This document shows positions 1 to 11,671 of a stretch of 64,000 bases of DNA, piece by piece; the first letter of the stretch is position 1; every line of letters begins with the position of its first letter. Under the pieces are notes generated by a model that ran no database searches, had not been told where the DNA came from, and worked only from the letters and a program-made list of their open reading frames with translations. Source of the stretch: Cyathus striatus (lineage: Eukaryota; Basidiomycota; Agaricomycetes; Agaricales; Nidulariaceae). The position numbers and the translations under genes were made by a program. The stretch spans positions 744,001-808,000 of the forward strand of contig JAOVFP010000020.1 of NCBI GenBank assembly GCA_025738555.1. The letters run 5' to 3'.

Positions 1-522
1 CCTCGACAAGGCGTGGGAAAGCATGAGAAATACTGTCAGCAAAACATTTCGCGAAAAAACGTAGCTTCTAGTCAATTTAATATTATGTTGCTATTATAAC
101 ATTTAGGATCATTTAATTATACATGAGAACAATATTGTACAATGAGAATGTGGAAAATGGAAGAAAAACCATGGCACCCCTTCCCTATGGTGATTAATTT
201 CCCATTCGGAGCAGCATAGTTGTGCAAGTCTCAAGCCAAAGATGATTTGCAGCCTTATGATTGTAAAACATTACAGCAAGCTTCAGAGGGTCTGGGTGGC
301 TGGTGGCTCAAGGTAGTTTATGTATAACTAAAACTTATTCTACTTATGCATTATGTATGTTGTATATTTTGTGCATATTATACCTGTTGAGTGGAAATTT
401 CAGATCTTACAAAAATAATTCAGTATCTATCATAACTGTAAACCGTAAACAGCCATATTTGTACCTGTACTGTACCGTAGAAGGTTCAAAAAATGTCTGT
501 ACAGTATGGTTATGGCTACAAC

Positions 523-572
523 CTGTACCATAGACAGTTTACTTTATACAGCCATAAACTATTATGGTACAG
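523..572. repeat. Imperfect inverted repeat (hairpin)
   Basis: Left arm 523-541 begins CTGTACCATA and ends CAGTTTA. Right arm 555-572 is its near-perfect reverse complement, with a loop of about 13 nt. Several other TGTAC-containing fragments lie at 440-580, so this may be a decayed repeat family. No function can be assigned. Confidence 0.5.
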
Positions 573-779
573 TTGGCAGCCCTAGTAAGTATCCAATAAG
601 TAGCATTTGAAGTGGTTATGGAAAGGTACATAAAAGAATTTAAAGTAATTTGATATCCAGGCTTTTTAAATGAGTAGAGATATTTTGATGATGAGAATAC
701 GTCTAATTTATGTGAGGTTTGATACAGTGACATTGTGTTCCGTGCACGGTGCGCGACAACTCGAAGAGAGGTGGGTGCT

Positions 780-985
780 GACTAATGTACCGCGCATGCA
801 CAGCCACTACGCATTTTGCATCTCCAGAGCTGCTGACTAACGCACCGTGCATGCACAGCCACTACGCATTTTGGATCCCCAGAGCTGCTGACTAAGAAAT
901 TCCGTGCATGCACAGCCACTATGCATTTTGGATCGCCAACGCAAACCAATGCAAACAAATAGGGGAAGCAAGCTTCCCCAATTAT
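780..985 (+). repeat. Three tandem ~56-bp units plus dispersed-repeat terminus
   Basis: The core CATGCACAGCCACTA recurs at about 795, 850 and 907 (period 55-57 bp), each copy followed by a GCATTTTG motif. The last unit runs into a GC-rich palindrome at 962-979 (GGGGAAGC AA GCTTCCCC). The segment 905-985 recurs in reverse orientation at 22293-22367, so this is a dispersed element and not only a local tandem repeat. No coding capacity is seen. Confidence 0.75.
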
Positions 986-1350
986 TTATTCTTAAGAGCT
1001 CATTGTCCATATCATTCGAAACCCGAAACCGACTTCCAGCCAGGACCCAGCGTAAACTTACATTTGCGTGAGGCTGCAAATACATACCTACCGGGAAGCA
1101 CCAACTGGAAATGTATATATATATATGTATGGGGTTATTAGCTGTCCTGGGCTTCTCTCCATTCTTCAGGTCAGGAAAGGTTAGGAATGATGAGAAGAAC
1201 TAGTCTTTCCGTTGGTACGTTTTTCGAAAATCCAACTCAGATGGTGCTACCCTACAGTTGCTTGAACGAGAAAGGGAACGAGCCCCCCTCCATATTTACT
1301 ACAAGTGCTTACAGGTCTCTGCAGGTACTATCCTCCGCAAATTCTCCATT

Positions 1351-2617
1351 ATGGATACACCAGTATCTACATCACTCACTATGATTATTCATGCAACCAC
1401 CCTGGCTTGTTGTAAGTAGCTTCTTCTGAATTCGCATCTGTTCATACCCGCCTGATTCCCAAGTGTTCGCTTTCAAATCAGTCGCTGCGCTTGGAGTGCA
1501 AGTTTGGAAGTACCTGATATGTCTGGGTAAAGAAATAAATTATGTATGGGGGTAATTTTCATCTCATATACTTACATCCCGAACTTACTACTGACGATTA
1601 ACCTTAGTAGAGGAAGATTATCCACGAAGCTTCTGTACTTTAGCACTCGTTATATTCCTTTTGCCCAAATGTGAGTTTTAATTCATGTCGAAAAAGAAAG
1701 AAAAATGACCTTCTAGGACAGTGTTCATATAATAGTACTAAGTTTGTTTGATTGTGATGGTACAAGCAGTATCTGTAACTCTAAGGCCGCATTAAAAGTT
1801 GGTCTTTGTCAAGGAATTTTAACGTGCGTGGAGATCATTCAACTTGCACGCGGTATGTGGATTATTTCTTATATCATCATTGTACTATCATTCTGATAGC
1901 CCGTCTGTGCATCCAGTACATACTCTCTTTAACCGAAGTCGGGCTGCGAGAAAAATATTACTCGGGATTGTTATAACGAGCGCTGCACTAGAGTGGGCCG
2001 GAAGTGGGCTGGCTATCCAGAACATTGCGGTGGGCTCAACGATAGGACCTCAATACAACTCTCACGCACCACTCATCTTACCTGTGTATGTCCGATTTTC
2101 ATTCCATTTTGCAGGTTGATATTAAACTGTACACTAGTCTTGGTTCTGGTCTCTGCCAAATGACAATTCTAGGGCTAACGGTAATTAAGTTCATATTGGT
2201 CAGGCGTGGAATGCGAAGGACTCCGCCGGCTTGGGCAATGGCAAGAGAGTTTGGTGTCTTCGTGTTACTCCTTGGTAAGTTTAGTTTCTCAACTTTACTA
2301 TTGCCTTGTTGCTAAAAGTGTGAACGCGCAGCCATTATTGTAGCGATGGTGACTTACGAGATTTTGCAATCGTTTGGAATCGTCTTTTGGGATGCCGCAT
2401 ATTCGTGAGTATCCGTTTTGAGGATGTTCAAGAAGACCCCTTACCCGCGCACAATAGGTGGTACCTTGCTATTACGTCAATAACAGGATGTCGATTACTC
2501 CTTGGCATGGGCGAAGTTTCATTACTCCAATTTCACAGAAATGAGGAGATGACGGCAGATATTGATCTGGATGAGATGCAATCATCTTGCCCCACTGCAA
2601 ATTCATCTGTTCAATGA
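1351..2617 (+). CDS. DUF6533-like seven-helix membrane protein
   Basis: Rebuilt from eight exons: 1351-1411, 1482-1551, 1608-1670, 1770-1852, 1917-2083, 2115-2274, 2332-2404 and 2458-2617. They keep frame and give 278 aa. The N-terminus carries the DUF6533-type signature: an aromatic stretch (VWKYLICLGKEINYVW), then KLLYFSTRYIPFA. Further membrane helices follow (CQGILTCVEIIQLARVHTLF, VTYEILQSFGIVFW). The C-terminus has the family's last conserved segment, WYLAITSITGCRLLL, before a short acidic tail. These proteins are abundant in Agaricomycetes and have no established function; a receptor or sensor role is often guessed only from the helix number. The 99-bp third intron is the weakest part, since a small exon could hide there, and the intron after 2083 uses a GTGTAT donor. 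A paralogous gene lies at 33084-34680. Confidence 0.72.
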
Positions 2618-3210
2618 AGGGAACCACGCCTCATCAGTGCCACAACTTCGTTCGCAAGATGAAAGTAAAGAAGCTAATTAATTGACCACTCATCGACTGG
2701 TGATTTCTGTAGTTTTTTGTCATAACACATAAGTAGTACTTAGTTCAGAGCTAGATTATTCATCTTCAGTGCATCGGAACTGCCAGGACTCGAGACTCAT
2801 GCCACTACACTGTACAGTAGTACCAGGTCTTCCCCCGGTCATATTCGACCGATGATGCAGCTCACGTGAATATGCTCATCGGCCGAAGTTGAAGCTTTCA
2901 GCTTGTTGAATTCCCAGCAAGCCAGTGCCAGTCTCCACTGCTCGTCGTCTCTATTCTACTTACTTATGCTTGCTGTATTTTTGGAATCGGATTACTTTCC
3001 GACGAACACAAATATATATAAGCTTGCTACAAGAATTCCATGCCCACTAGTGCTTCGCTGTAATTACTTTCAACTTCAGTCGAATCTCAGGTTCAACGGA
3101 ATCCGGATCTTAGCCCTCTTTGACACATCTGTTGGTTGCTTTACTGCAAGCCTTGAGCACTTCATTTCATATATTCTCTCTTTGGATATCCTTGGGATAT
3201 CCGGATACCT
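2618..3210. other. Intergenic, 3' flank and promoter region
   Basis: No gene is seen. It must hold the terminator of the upstream membrane-protein gene and the promoter of the HMG-CoA lyase gene. A TATATATAAG string near 3012-3021 lies about 190 bp upstream of the lyase ATG and could be a TATA element. Confidence 0.5.
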
Positions 3211-4398
3211 ATGCTCTTTCCCAAACTCCCTCGTCTTCCTGTCGCTCGTGCTCTCCGATTCCAAACGCACACAAGAAGCCTAGCAACATCTGATTTCGAC
3301 AACTTTGTTAATATTGTCGAAGTGGGACCACGCGATGGCTTGCAGAACGAGAAGGGTGTTATATCACATCAGGTGAAAGCCGAGCTTATAAACAGACTCA
3401 CCAATGCGGGAGCAGTGAACGTCGAGGCAGGGAGCTTTGTAAGTCCCAAATGGGTGCCTCAGGTATGTCTGTGATGAGACGTGCAGATAAACAAGTGTAT
3501 AATGTAATGTTATAGATGGCCGGTACAGCGGAAGTACTCAAATGTATAAAACGTATACCTGGGGCTCACTATCCAGTCCTTGTACCTAACAAACGCGGTT
3601 TGGATGACCTCTTAGAGCTGCTGGATGAGTATCGTGATGCTTCGCCACCACTTACGGACGAAATTGCTATCTTTACAGCGGCCACCGATGCCTTTACTCG
3701 TGCAAATCTAAACTGCACGATTTCCGAATCCCTAGAGCGACTGTCGTCAGTAGCCAAGTCAGCAAGGGATCGAGGGATTAGGGTGCGCGGGTACGTCAGC
3801 GTAGTGATCAAGTGCCCGTACACGGGGCAGGTCGATTATACTAAAGTGAGGGACGTGGCACGGGAACTAGTAGAGATGGGGTGCTATGAGGTTAGCCTGG
3901 GAGATACGGTGGGCCAGGGACGACCCCATGAAGTCGCGGAGATGTTGGAGGAAGTAAAGAAGAGTGTTAACGTTAGGATGTTAGCGGGGCATGTGGGTAG
4001 CTTGGCTTATCTTTTTATTCTTCGTCTGACTACTATATACCTAACTCCAGTTTCACGACACATACGGAACAGCTGTTTCTAATGTACTCACTGCGCTAGA
4101 ACATGGAATCCGCACAATTGACTCATCTGTCGGTGGTTTGGGCGGATGTCCATATTCACCTGGGGCGACGGGAAATGTCGCCACAGAAGATGTATTGTAT
4201 GCTCTACAGGAATCCAAGTATAAAGTCGTCGGGAGCCACGAAGGCACAATTGATCTGGAGCAGATGGTTGATGTTGGGTGGTGGATTAGTGGCGAGTTGG
4301 GAAGGGAGAATGCCAGTAGGGCCGGGAGGGCAATTAGGGCAAGAAGAAAAAGAGAGGGAAAAAAGGACAAACCCGCAGAATTGAAGAGTAAGTTGTAA
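3211..4398 (+). CDS. Hydroxymethylglutaryl-CoA lyase, mitochondrial
   Basis: Cleaves 3-hydroxy-3-methylglutaryl-CoA to acetoacetate and acetyl-CoA, the last step of leucine catabolism. Exons 3211-3462, 3516-3992 and 4051-4398 join in frame to 358 aa. The first ~28 residues are rich in Arg, Leu and Ser without acids, as in a mitochondrial presequence. The mature enzyme opens with VEVGPRDGLQNEKG, the HMG-CoA lyase catalytic signature with its Arg-Asp pair. SPKWVPQM and the metal-site HDTYG follow, then the conserved segment VGGLGGCPYSPGATGN with the family's active-site Cys. The Lys/Arg-rich C-terminal tail after residue ~330 is longer than in the animal enzyme. Homocitrate and isopropylmalate synthases share the fold but lack the GLGGCPY signature, so the call is firm. 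Confidence 0.96.
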
Positions 4399-4813
4399 AT
4401 TATCTTTCTCTATGGTCATCTAGTACTTGCTTGGGAGATTAAGTACGTAACTAGTATTTTGTGAACTGAAGTCATTCGCTCATATGCTTTCTTTCAGCTA
4501 GCCATACACAACCTTGTGCATTAGTCCTACAAATTTAACTTATAATTCTCCTACGCATTGGAAATAAAAGGCTAAACCACTCGTGCTAAAGGAAGTAACA
4601 AATATTAAGCAGCCGTTTGAAACAAAAAGTACTTACTACTAAGTGGATTATAATGATCACGTGATTGAGACGCGCTCGTGTTCAGTTCCGAATTCGCGTT
4701 CCAGTCTTTGACTCTTTGCGCCACTCTAGATTCTTTCCACATCGTAGGTAGTTTGCGACCTTGTACGTCTTCACACCCACAACCACACCAAAGCTCTGAT
4801 TACCAAATATACC
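4399..4813. promoter_or_regulatory. Intergenic with CACGTG palindrome
   Basis: No gene is seen between the HMG-CoA lyase stop and the exonuclease ATG. A perfect 10-bp palindrome ATCACGTGAT lies at 656-665 of this kilobase (4656-4665), about 150 bp upstream of the ATG at 4814. Its CACGTG core is the standard binding site of bHLH regulators such as Cbf1. Its use here is an inference from position only. Confidence 0.45.
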
Positions 4814-7279
4814 ATGCTTGAGGGGCATCTATCAATTGCTACCCGACGCTTTGCATCTCCTTCCAGACGTACTGCAACAGTCCTATCAGGCAGTCCTACA
4901 AAAAAATCTCGCCCCTTGTCCATGATTTCTGAAAGAGGGTATACCAGAAGTAAGGTTCTAGCAGCACTAGATGTGCTAGAGCTTGATGAAGACGAGGAAA
5001 TTGAAATTCTTGGCCCACTTCCGAATGCTAGTGAAAGGGAAGTAAAGGGGAAAGTCGAACTGAAGGTAAAGGGGCGTGGTGACCGTAAAAGGTGCTCTCT
5101 TTCTTCATTTTTTTCTTTGGTGGTGAATAGTCATTTAAACGCCTAAATGAGTAGAATCCGTCCCCTTTTCGATGGGGTGGCCGATGCATGCCCCAGTGAC
5201 AAAGCCACGAGTACTACTAAAACACGGACGAGAGTTGTGCGGATGGATACGCCTGCTTATACGAAGGAAAATATTGAACCTATTAAAGAAATTCCAACTA
5301 TTCCTGGAACTGCTACCACTGTAAAGAACAAACTGGACTTGGACCTGGATATGAATATGAATATACCCATTCATCTGGATAGCACGTACAAGATGCATCT
5401 GGGTAAGCCCGATAGGTTGCACAATTCATCCGAATTTACGAAGGGACCGAAATACTTGGATCCTGACTGTGTTCCCGCACCGCACTCAACAACTTCACTT
5501 ACTTCAACAAAATCAACAATGTCACCAGTGAAGGGACAGTGGCAACACACAGACTTATTCACTGATGCATTGGATACTCTGAATCTTCCAAACGATAAAC
5601 AAGGCAAGGGAAAGAAAATGGGAGATTTGCTCAATAATCCATTTGAGACTTTAAATCGACCGACTGGTCGACCCCGGAAGGAAAACGACAAAGAAAAACT
5701 ACATGGGGTAGATTCCGAGCAAGCTGTAGTGGCTAAAGATGGGGTAGGGGAATTGATTTCTATCAGTACTGTGGAAGGAGAGATACTTCTGTCGCCGGAA
5801 GCGGAGGCGGAGGGAGGTGTAGTAGTCGAGTATCCCACGTATTCGTACAGGGACTACGCACCTGCTGCAACGGTAGTTTATACGCGACACGAGGAAGAGG
5901 CAGACGACTTGATTGGGAGTTTGAAGCCAGGGTATGTCTACCCTCCCATTGCCCGTCCGTTTTGTCCAGAAACTAACGAACTGATGATTAGTCCCGTGGC
6001 ATTTGACATGGAGTGGCGTGTCATATTCACGAGAGCAGGTGCTCGAGCTGCGATGAACGAACGGAGGACTGCGGTAGTGCAGATTGCCGATACCAGTGGA
6101 CTAGTGCTTGTAGTGCAGATCACTGGAATGGCGAGTAAGTCATCAAGCAATATTTAACAGATGCCATTAATAGAGCCGGGTGAATTCAGGATTTCCTAAG
6201 AAGTTGCAGGTACAGTTATCTTGGAATATACAATATCAGAAGTTCTCATAAAATGTGCAGGAACTTATTGAAGATTCTAAGGTACCTAAAGTAGGAGTTA
6301 ACATCCTCAGTATGCTTTCCCGTTATGTGGCCTATATATGAACTAAAAACATTTATTAGATGATGGGCATAAACTTTTCAAGGATTACGGTATTTTATCA
6401 CGGAATCTTGTGGAGCTTGGGGCGTTGGCACAAGTGGCAGATCCTGAGATGAGCTTTGGACGGAAGAGAAAGGTTGTTAGCTTGGCCAAGGTTATCGTTC
6501 TTCTCATTTTGTCCAGATACGATACTAATTGATATAACATTTAGCTGGTAGAAGGGTACTGTGGGAAGACGCTAGAGAAGGGCGATGTGCGGACGGGGAA
6601 CTGGGAAGAGGAGTTGGACGAAATCCAACTTGAATGTGAGTCGTCATTTGCGCACTGAGGCGCCAAGGGATTGGCAGTGATGAGAAGAGAACAGATGCGG
6701 CGAATGATGTACACTCCTCGATACAAGTCTATAATACCCTGCTGAAGAAGGCGAAAGAAAATGAGAAGGGTATAGAGAGCCAGAAGGCGTTGGACTTTTA
6801 CACACAAGGCGTGCAAGAGCCGGGGAAGGTTGTATTTTCGTACGTCTTTGGTTCTGAATCTTTTCGGCAACGTATGTTCATTGGCGATACAACAGGGGGG
6901 TAAACATGCTTCAGGTGCAGGAAGCGACGGAAATGCGATCGCAGTATATGCGCGCGTACCGGATGTGGCACCAGCAGCATATGAGTATGGAAAAAATGTG
7001 TGTGGAATTGAGTCTTAAAGGGAAAGGATATGGGCCTATGAATGCAAGGGACGGAGGTTTGAAAGTGGGGACGGTGATGTACGATTTGTCGCTCAGAAGA
7101 TAGAGAGAGTCAGTGCTAATGGGAGGTGCAGATCATATATCATCAGCGCGCTGCAAGCGGACCCTGTGTTGCCATACGAAACGGAGAAGGTGAGGGAACT
7201 TTTGCTAATGGATTTGGGGTCATGGATGAGACATCGAGAGTGGTTTGTAAAGGTTTGCAGAAATGCGAATGTAGGGTGA
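4814..7279 (+). CDS. WRN-type 3'-5' exonuclease domain protein
   Basis: Nine exons (4814-5091, 5155-6134, 6190-6209, 6261-6309, 6360-6490, 6545-6635, 6695-6843, 6915-7078, 7132-7279) join in frame to 669 aa. The first ~380 residues are charged and low-complexity, probably disordered. The C-terminal part is a DEDDy nuclease: ISPVAFDMEWR supplies the first Asp and Glu, GVNILNDGHKLFKDYGI the second Asp, and LEYAANDVHSS the Tyr-x3-Asp of motif III. This matches the exonuclease half of Werner helicase and its fungal free-standing relatives. No helicase domain follows, so it resembles plant WEX-type proteins. The likely role is nuclear DNA end processing. Exon 3 is only 20 nt. The donor after 6843 (GTCTTT) is weak; six more bases could be intronic at 6915-6920. 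Confidence 0.88.
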
Positions 7280-7469
7280 AGGGCTTATAAATTGTTGGAA
7301 TGTATATATACTTATCTATATAGAATATAAATACGTATCTAAAGAAGTGTTATAACGACCTGTGTGCAGCGTGGGGTAAACACTCACTCCCTCGCCCGTG
7401 CTCTTCATGCTCATCCCAGACCTCAGGTAAACCTCATGTCTCAAAACATGTCAACATTTATCAAAAATA

Positions 7470-7576
7470 TGCCCACGCCGAGGATTGAACTCGGGACCCT
7501 TGCATAGTGAAATGACAATGAAAGGGATAACAGATATCCTCATAAGTACAATGCTCTACCACTGAGCTACACGGGC
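7470..7576 (-). tRNA. tRNA-Ile (anticodon UAU) with 35-nt intron
   Basis: Read on the minus strand from 7576, a full cloverleaf forms. The acceptor stem GCCCGTG pairs with CGTGGGC with two G-U pairs. The D arm is GCTC/GAGC, the anticodon stem TTGTA/TGCAA, and the T arm CCGAG TTCAATC CTCGG; the discriminator is A at 7470. The anticodon loop reads CT-TAT-G-A, so the anticodon is UAU, decoding the rare Ile codon AUA. A 35-nt intron (7506-7540) interrupts the loop one base 3' of the anticodon, the canonical place for tRNA introns removed by the Sen endonuclease. Spliced length is 72 nt without CCA. Confidence 0.93.
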
Positions 7577-7948
7577 AGTTGCTGAGAGTTAGCTCCATTT
7601 GTTTATGAAGCCATCCTGCGTGGATAAGTATATTTCAACTCTTTATAGTATAAATATACATCCTCAGACAACTCAGCAAGTCTTTACAAACCACTCTTGA
7701 TACCTGATATATGATATCACATATGTAGTTGCCTGACAAAGGGGATAACAGATAACTTATAAGTAGCATCTTATCCTCAAAAGTGAACCGTGAGAAAGCA
7801 ACACGCGTCGTGACAGCGTGACAGGCAATGGATGAGCTCCTCCGTCGCGTCTGTGGTTTTCTGCACTCTACCCTGATTCGACGTCGTCCGTCCTGCTGAG
7901 GGACGCCCCTCAACCCCACCCGCCTCTTCTTCTGTCTTTCGTTCCCAA

Positions 7949-10040
7949 ATGTCCGGTCTCAAGAACTCTCCCTTTGGAAAGCGACTACGCGCCTCCCACC
8001 AAGATCCCGCCCTTGCCTTTCCCGCCGCCTCCTCCTCCGCCTCCTCAGCAACTCTCCGCCACAACCCCTCCACTACCAACAGCTACACACACAGCAGTAG
8101 CAGCAGTAGAAGCAGCAGCATCGATGACGAGGCTTCACCCCGCCGCTCACGATCTCGTATTACCAATCCAATCTTCGCAAGCACCCCCACCTTGGAGACC
8201 GCAACAACAACCAGCGGCGATAGCAGCAGCGGTGGTCCAGACAGTCCAGTAGAGTTCTCCTTCGGATCAGGTCGCTCCCATATCTTTGCTTCGGGGTTTG
8301 GAACCCCGAGGAAGCCTGTTGTGAGGGAGTATGGCGATCGTTTTGTCCCCTCAAGAGATGGCGGGGATATGAGGACCAGCTATCATTTGGCCGATGATGG
8401 GGGTGGCCCCTCAACCCCTTCCAAGAGTAGGATTATTCCCAGTGAGAGTGACGCCCTTAAAGGTCAGTAGGGTGAGTTGTTTCACCTATTAAGATATGTA
8501 CTGACGTCCGTTTTAGAGCAGGCAAATGCACTGTTTACTTCGATATTACATGCCGAGGTCACACCATCTTCATCATCCAGATCCACTTCCCCCGTTAGGC
8601 CCCCGCCGCCTACAGCCCCATCCCTACCCAGCACACCGACAAGGAAGCGATTGTTCAACTATACCTCTCCCTCTCCTTCAAGAAGAACACCTACCCAACC
8701 CAAACTCAGTACTCCAGATTCACCCGCATACTCCTTATCACCGGTCCGAGCAACGTCACGAGCTATCCTTGAGTCTCCTAGGCGGCAATTACGAGCCGTG
8801 AGTCACCTTCTTGCGTTACGTTCGCCTAACTGATATACCTGTCGTAGGTGTGTAAGACACCATATCGAGTCCTCGATGCACCTGAACTGGCAGACGACTT
8901 TTATTTGAATCTGGTGGATTGGAGCAGCACAAACGTACTTGGCGTTGGATTAGGGAGCTGTGTTTATCTATGGACGGCGCATAATGCAGCTGTGAGCAAG
9001 CTTTGTGATTTGCAGGACTCAGGGGACACCGTCAGTAGTGTCAGTTGGGTACAGAAGGTACACTTTTCGGTTTTATAGCCGTCAAAGCTATGTTAGCTAA
9101 CATTTGGACCAGGGGACAACATTGGCAGTGGGAACGCTATCGGGAAGACTTCATATCTACGATGCATCTACCCTACAGCTGATACGAACGTACCTCCATG
9201 CTCATACACAACGTATCGGTGCACTGGCATGGAACGCTCACGTGTTGTCATCTGGTTCGCGAGATAGGCTGGTGCACCACAGAGACGTAAGAGAACCTAC
9301 TCCCAAGCCATTTAAGCGATGTGCAGGGCATCGGCAAGAGGTGTGTGGCTTGAAATGGAGCGGGTCAGGTGCGGGTATTGGCGACGCGGGAAGCATGCTT
9401 GCAAGTGGAGGGAATGACAATAAAGTCTGTATATGGGATCTGAGGGGGTCGAAGAGGGCAAGAGGCGGAGCCAGTGCAGGAGCTGGGCAAAGCGGAACGA
9501 CAGCGGGAGCGGGAGAGGAAGGGGAGGCACCACTGTGGAAGTTCCATGAGCATACAGCGGCGGTCAAGGCGCTTGCTTGGGACCCGCATGTGAGTGGGGT
9601 ATTGGCTACTGGTGGAGGCACGCAGGATAAGCATATCAGGTTTTGGAATGTGATTAACGGGAGTATGTTGAGCGCGTTGGATACTGGAAGCCAGGTTGGT
9701 GTTATTTGTTCCTAGTTTCCTCGCTATATGTTAACGCTGTTCGCAGGTGTGCAACCTCATCTGGTCGCTTACTTCGCATGAGCTCGTCTCTACACACGGG
9801 TTTTCATCAACGACAGCGCAGAACCAAATATGCATATGGCGATATCCTGCATTGTCGATGGTTGCATCGCTTACGGGTCACACAAATCGCGTATTATATC
9901 TTGCCATGAGCCCGGACGGTGAAACAATTGTAACAGGGGCCGGGGACGAAACGTTGAGATTTTGGAATGCATTCCCGAGAAAGGAAGACGGGGCGAGAGA
10001 GAAGGAGAGCCAGTTAGATTATGGAAAGTTGATCCGGTAG
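7949..10040 (+). CDS. CDH1: Cdh1/Fizzy-related WD40 activator of the APC/C
   Basis: Activates the anaphase-promoting complex in late mitosis and G1 and presents degron-bearing substrates to it. Exons 7949-8462, 8517-8797, 8848-9057, 9113-9694 and 9747-10040 give 626 aa. The C-box is [10 protein letters not shown] at residues ~127-136, and the Ser-rich N-terminus has many SP/TP sites, as expected for CDK-inhibited Cdh1. The Cdc20/Cdh1 signature [24 protein letters not shown] opens the seven-blade WD40 propeller. The protein ends in Leu-Ile-Arg, the IR tail that docks on APC/C TPR subunits. The DRF-x-PSR form of the C-box and the YRVLDAPEL segment favour Cdh1 over Cdc20. An unusual Gly/Ala-rich insert (about residues 465-490) lies between two propeller blades, at 9450-9530. 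Confidence 0.95.
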
Positions 10041-11671
10041 GTGTATACACCTACTTGGAGTCTTCTCATCCGTCTGCTGGTGGCACTCGGTCCGGTTACT
10101 GAGCCCTTCACATTCCTGCCTTCTTGCGTGTTTTTTTTCACTTCGTTTTCCTCGCGTGAAGCCATTTCGACTTTCCTGCTCAAGATCTTTACTTTGTCAT
10201 AGCTCTGGATATATCTCTCTGCTGCAATACCCCTGTCACCTATCTATATACAATCAGTTACTCATTTGCAATACCCGCATTTTACATCTCACTTTTTATG
10301 CACATTTCCATCCTCTCTACTATCTTGTACGGGAATTGGAGTAGTCTTTATGCTCGGTTATCTTTTAGTTTATTTTATGAAGTCAATGTACAATCTTACT
10401 ACAATGGTACTATTATATTATAATGTATTCATCGACAAGTTAGGGCCGTTTCGTAACTACGTGCTACGAACGGCGATAATCTCCTAGTATAAACACACTT
10501 GCTCTTCATTGCACATCTGTGAAAGTCCCTCGATGCATGAAATGGGGTGATGGGATTCCACACAAAGAATACGTGTTAACATGAAGGCTGGCATGGTGAT
10601 AAAGTGCGGAATTAAGCGAAATGCAATATGAACGGAACAATTGAGGACAGTTTCACAGTACATGTGGTTTGGAAACTTCCAATGTACAAAGTTTGCCTAG
10701 GAGCAGGAGCGTAATACGAAAACCGGGGATACGGAAGTCATAGAAGCGCAGATTATCTTCAACCGGTCTCATTATGAACCACAGGGATTTGTAGACAGCT
10801 GGGTAGCACGGTGAGGAAGGATGGTATTAGGATAGACGTCGATCTTCCCTGCTTGCATGCTGCAAGAGATGGGTGTAGTGATCGCCCAGGAGTGTGCGAT
10901 GGATTCCTCGCAGGTGAACGGAACAAGGGAGCCAATGTTGATAATCACGATGCTGTTGCCGTTCAAGAGACTAGTCTGACTAGGGTATCAATCGGTTTAC
11001 CTGAACGTTCTTTTGAATTAGATGGTAGGACAGCTGTATTTTTAGGGTTGCCAGAGTGGTCCAGAAGGTGACAAGAACAACATATGATGATTCATTTCAC
11101 TAGTGAGAACAAGTACGAACTACAAGCCGAGTTGACTGCAAGCATTTGTCAGTTCTGAGTGGGATGAGATACATGGCGGATGTCCGTTGGATGAGGGAGT
11201 AAACATGTTGTTCAGGGCAAGAAGGCAAAGACCTCATGTGCACCACGCGATGGGGGGTATTAGGAGATTTGCAAGACCATGAAAGTGATGAGATTGGGGA
11301 CAGGCTATGTAGGCGATGGTTGGTGAAGAGGGTGAAAGGTGCGTGGGTAAGTCAATAAAATGAGTGTTCTGTTGAGAAGTACAGCCACCTGCCCTGACTG
11401 ACTGTGAATAAATAGCTGTCGCGCCCGGGATGGCGATGCATTACCATTTGCACCGTCCATTTCGTTCTTCTGTATTTCAGTTTCGACGCCGCGCAGTAGA
11501 CGCGTGGCGGTGTCTGGAATCGATAGAAGAATACATAACACTGGTTGTGGGGTGTCTTGCAACCGGATCGACGCGGTCACACTAGAGGGTTTCCCTCAAG
11601 ACTGTCTCACTCGCCTGCCATTCTCTCATACTACTTAGTTATTCTAACCTAATTTCTGCACTCAGTGGACA
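10041..11671. other. Long intergenic region, no recognised gene
   Basis: The first ~450 bp are T-rich and probably the 3' UTR and terminator of CDH1. Between 10500 and 11300 lie overlapping open frames on both strands (10811-11071 plus, 10772-10966 minus). The minus peptide has four Cys and hydrophobic stretches, but I cannot link it to a family or extend it with sound introns. From 11580 the sequence becomes C- and T-rich, as in promoters of this genome. Confidence 0.45.

Larger units (their letters stand above)
1..1350. other. Repeat-rich intergenic region
   Basis: No gene is recognisable before the ATG at 1351. The stretch is AT-rich and contains a hairpin at 523-572 and a tandem and dispersed repeat block at about 780-985, listed separately. 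The short open frames here give low-complexity or unrecognisable peptides and look like chance. Confidence 0.6.
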
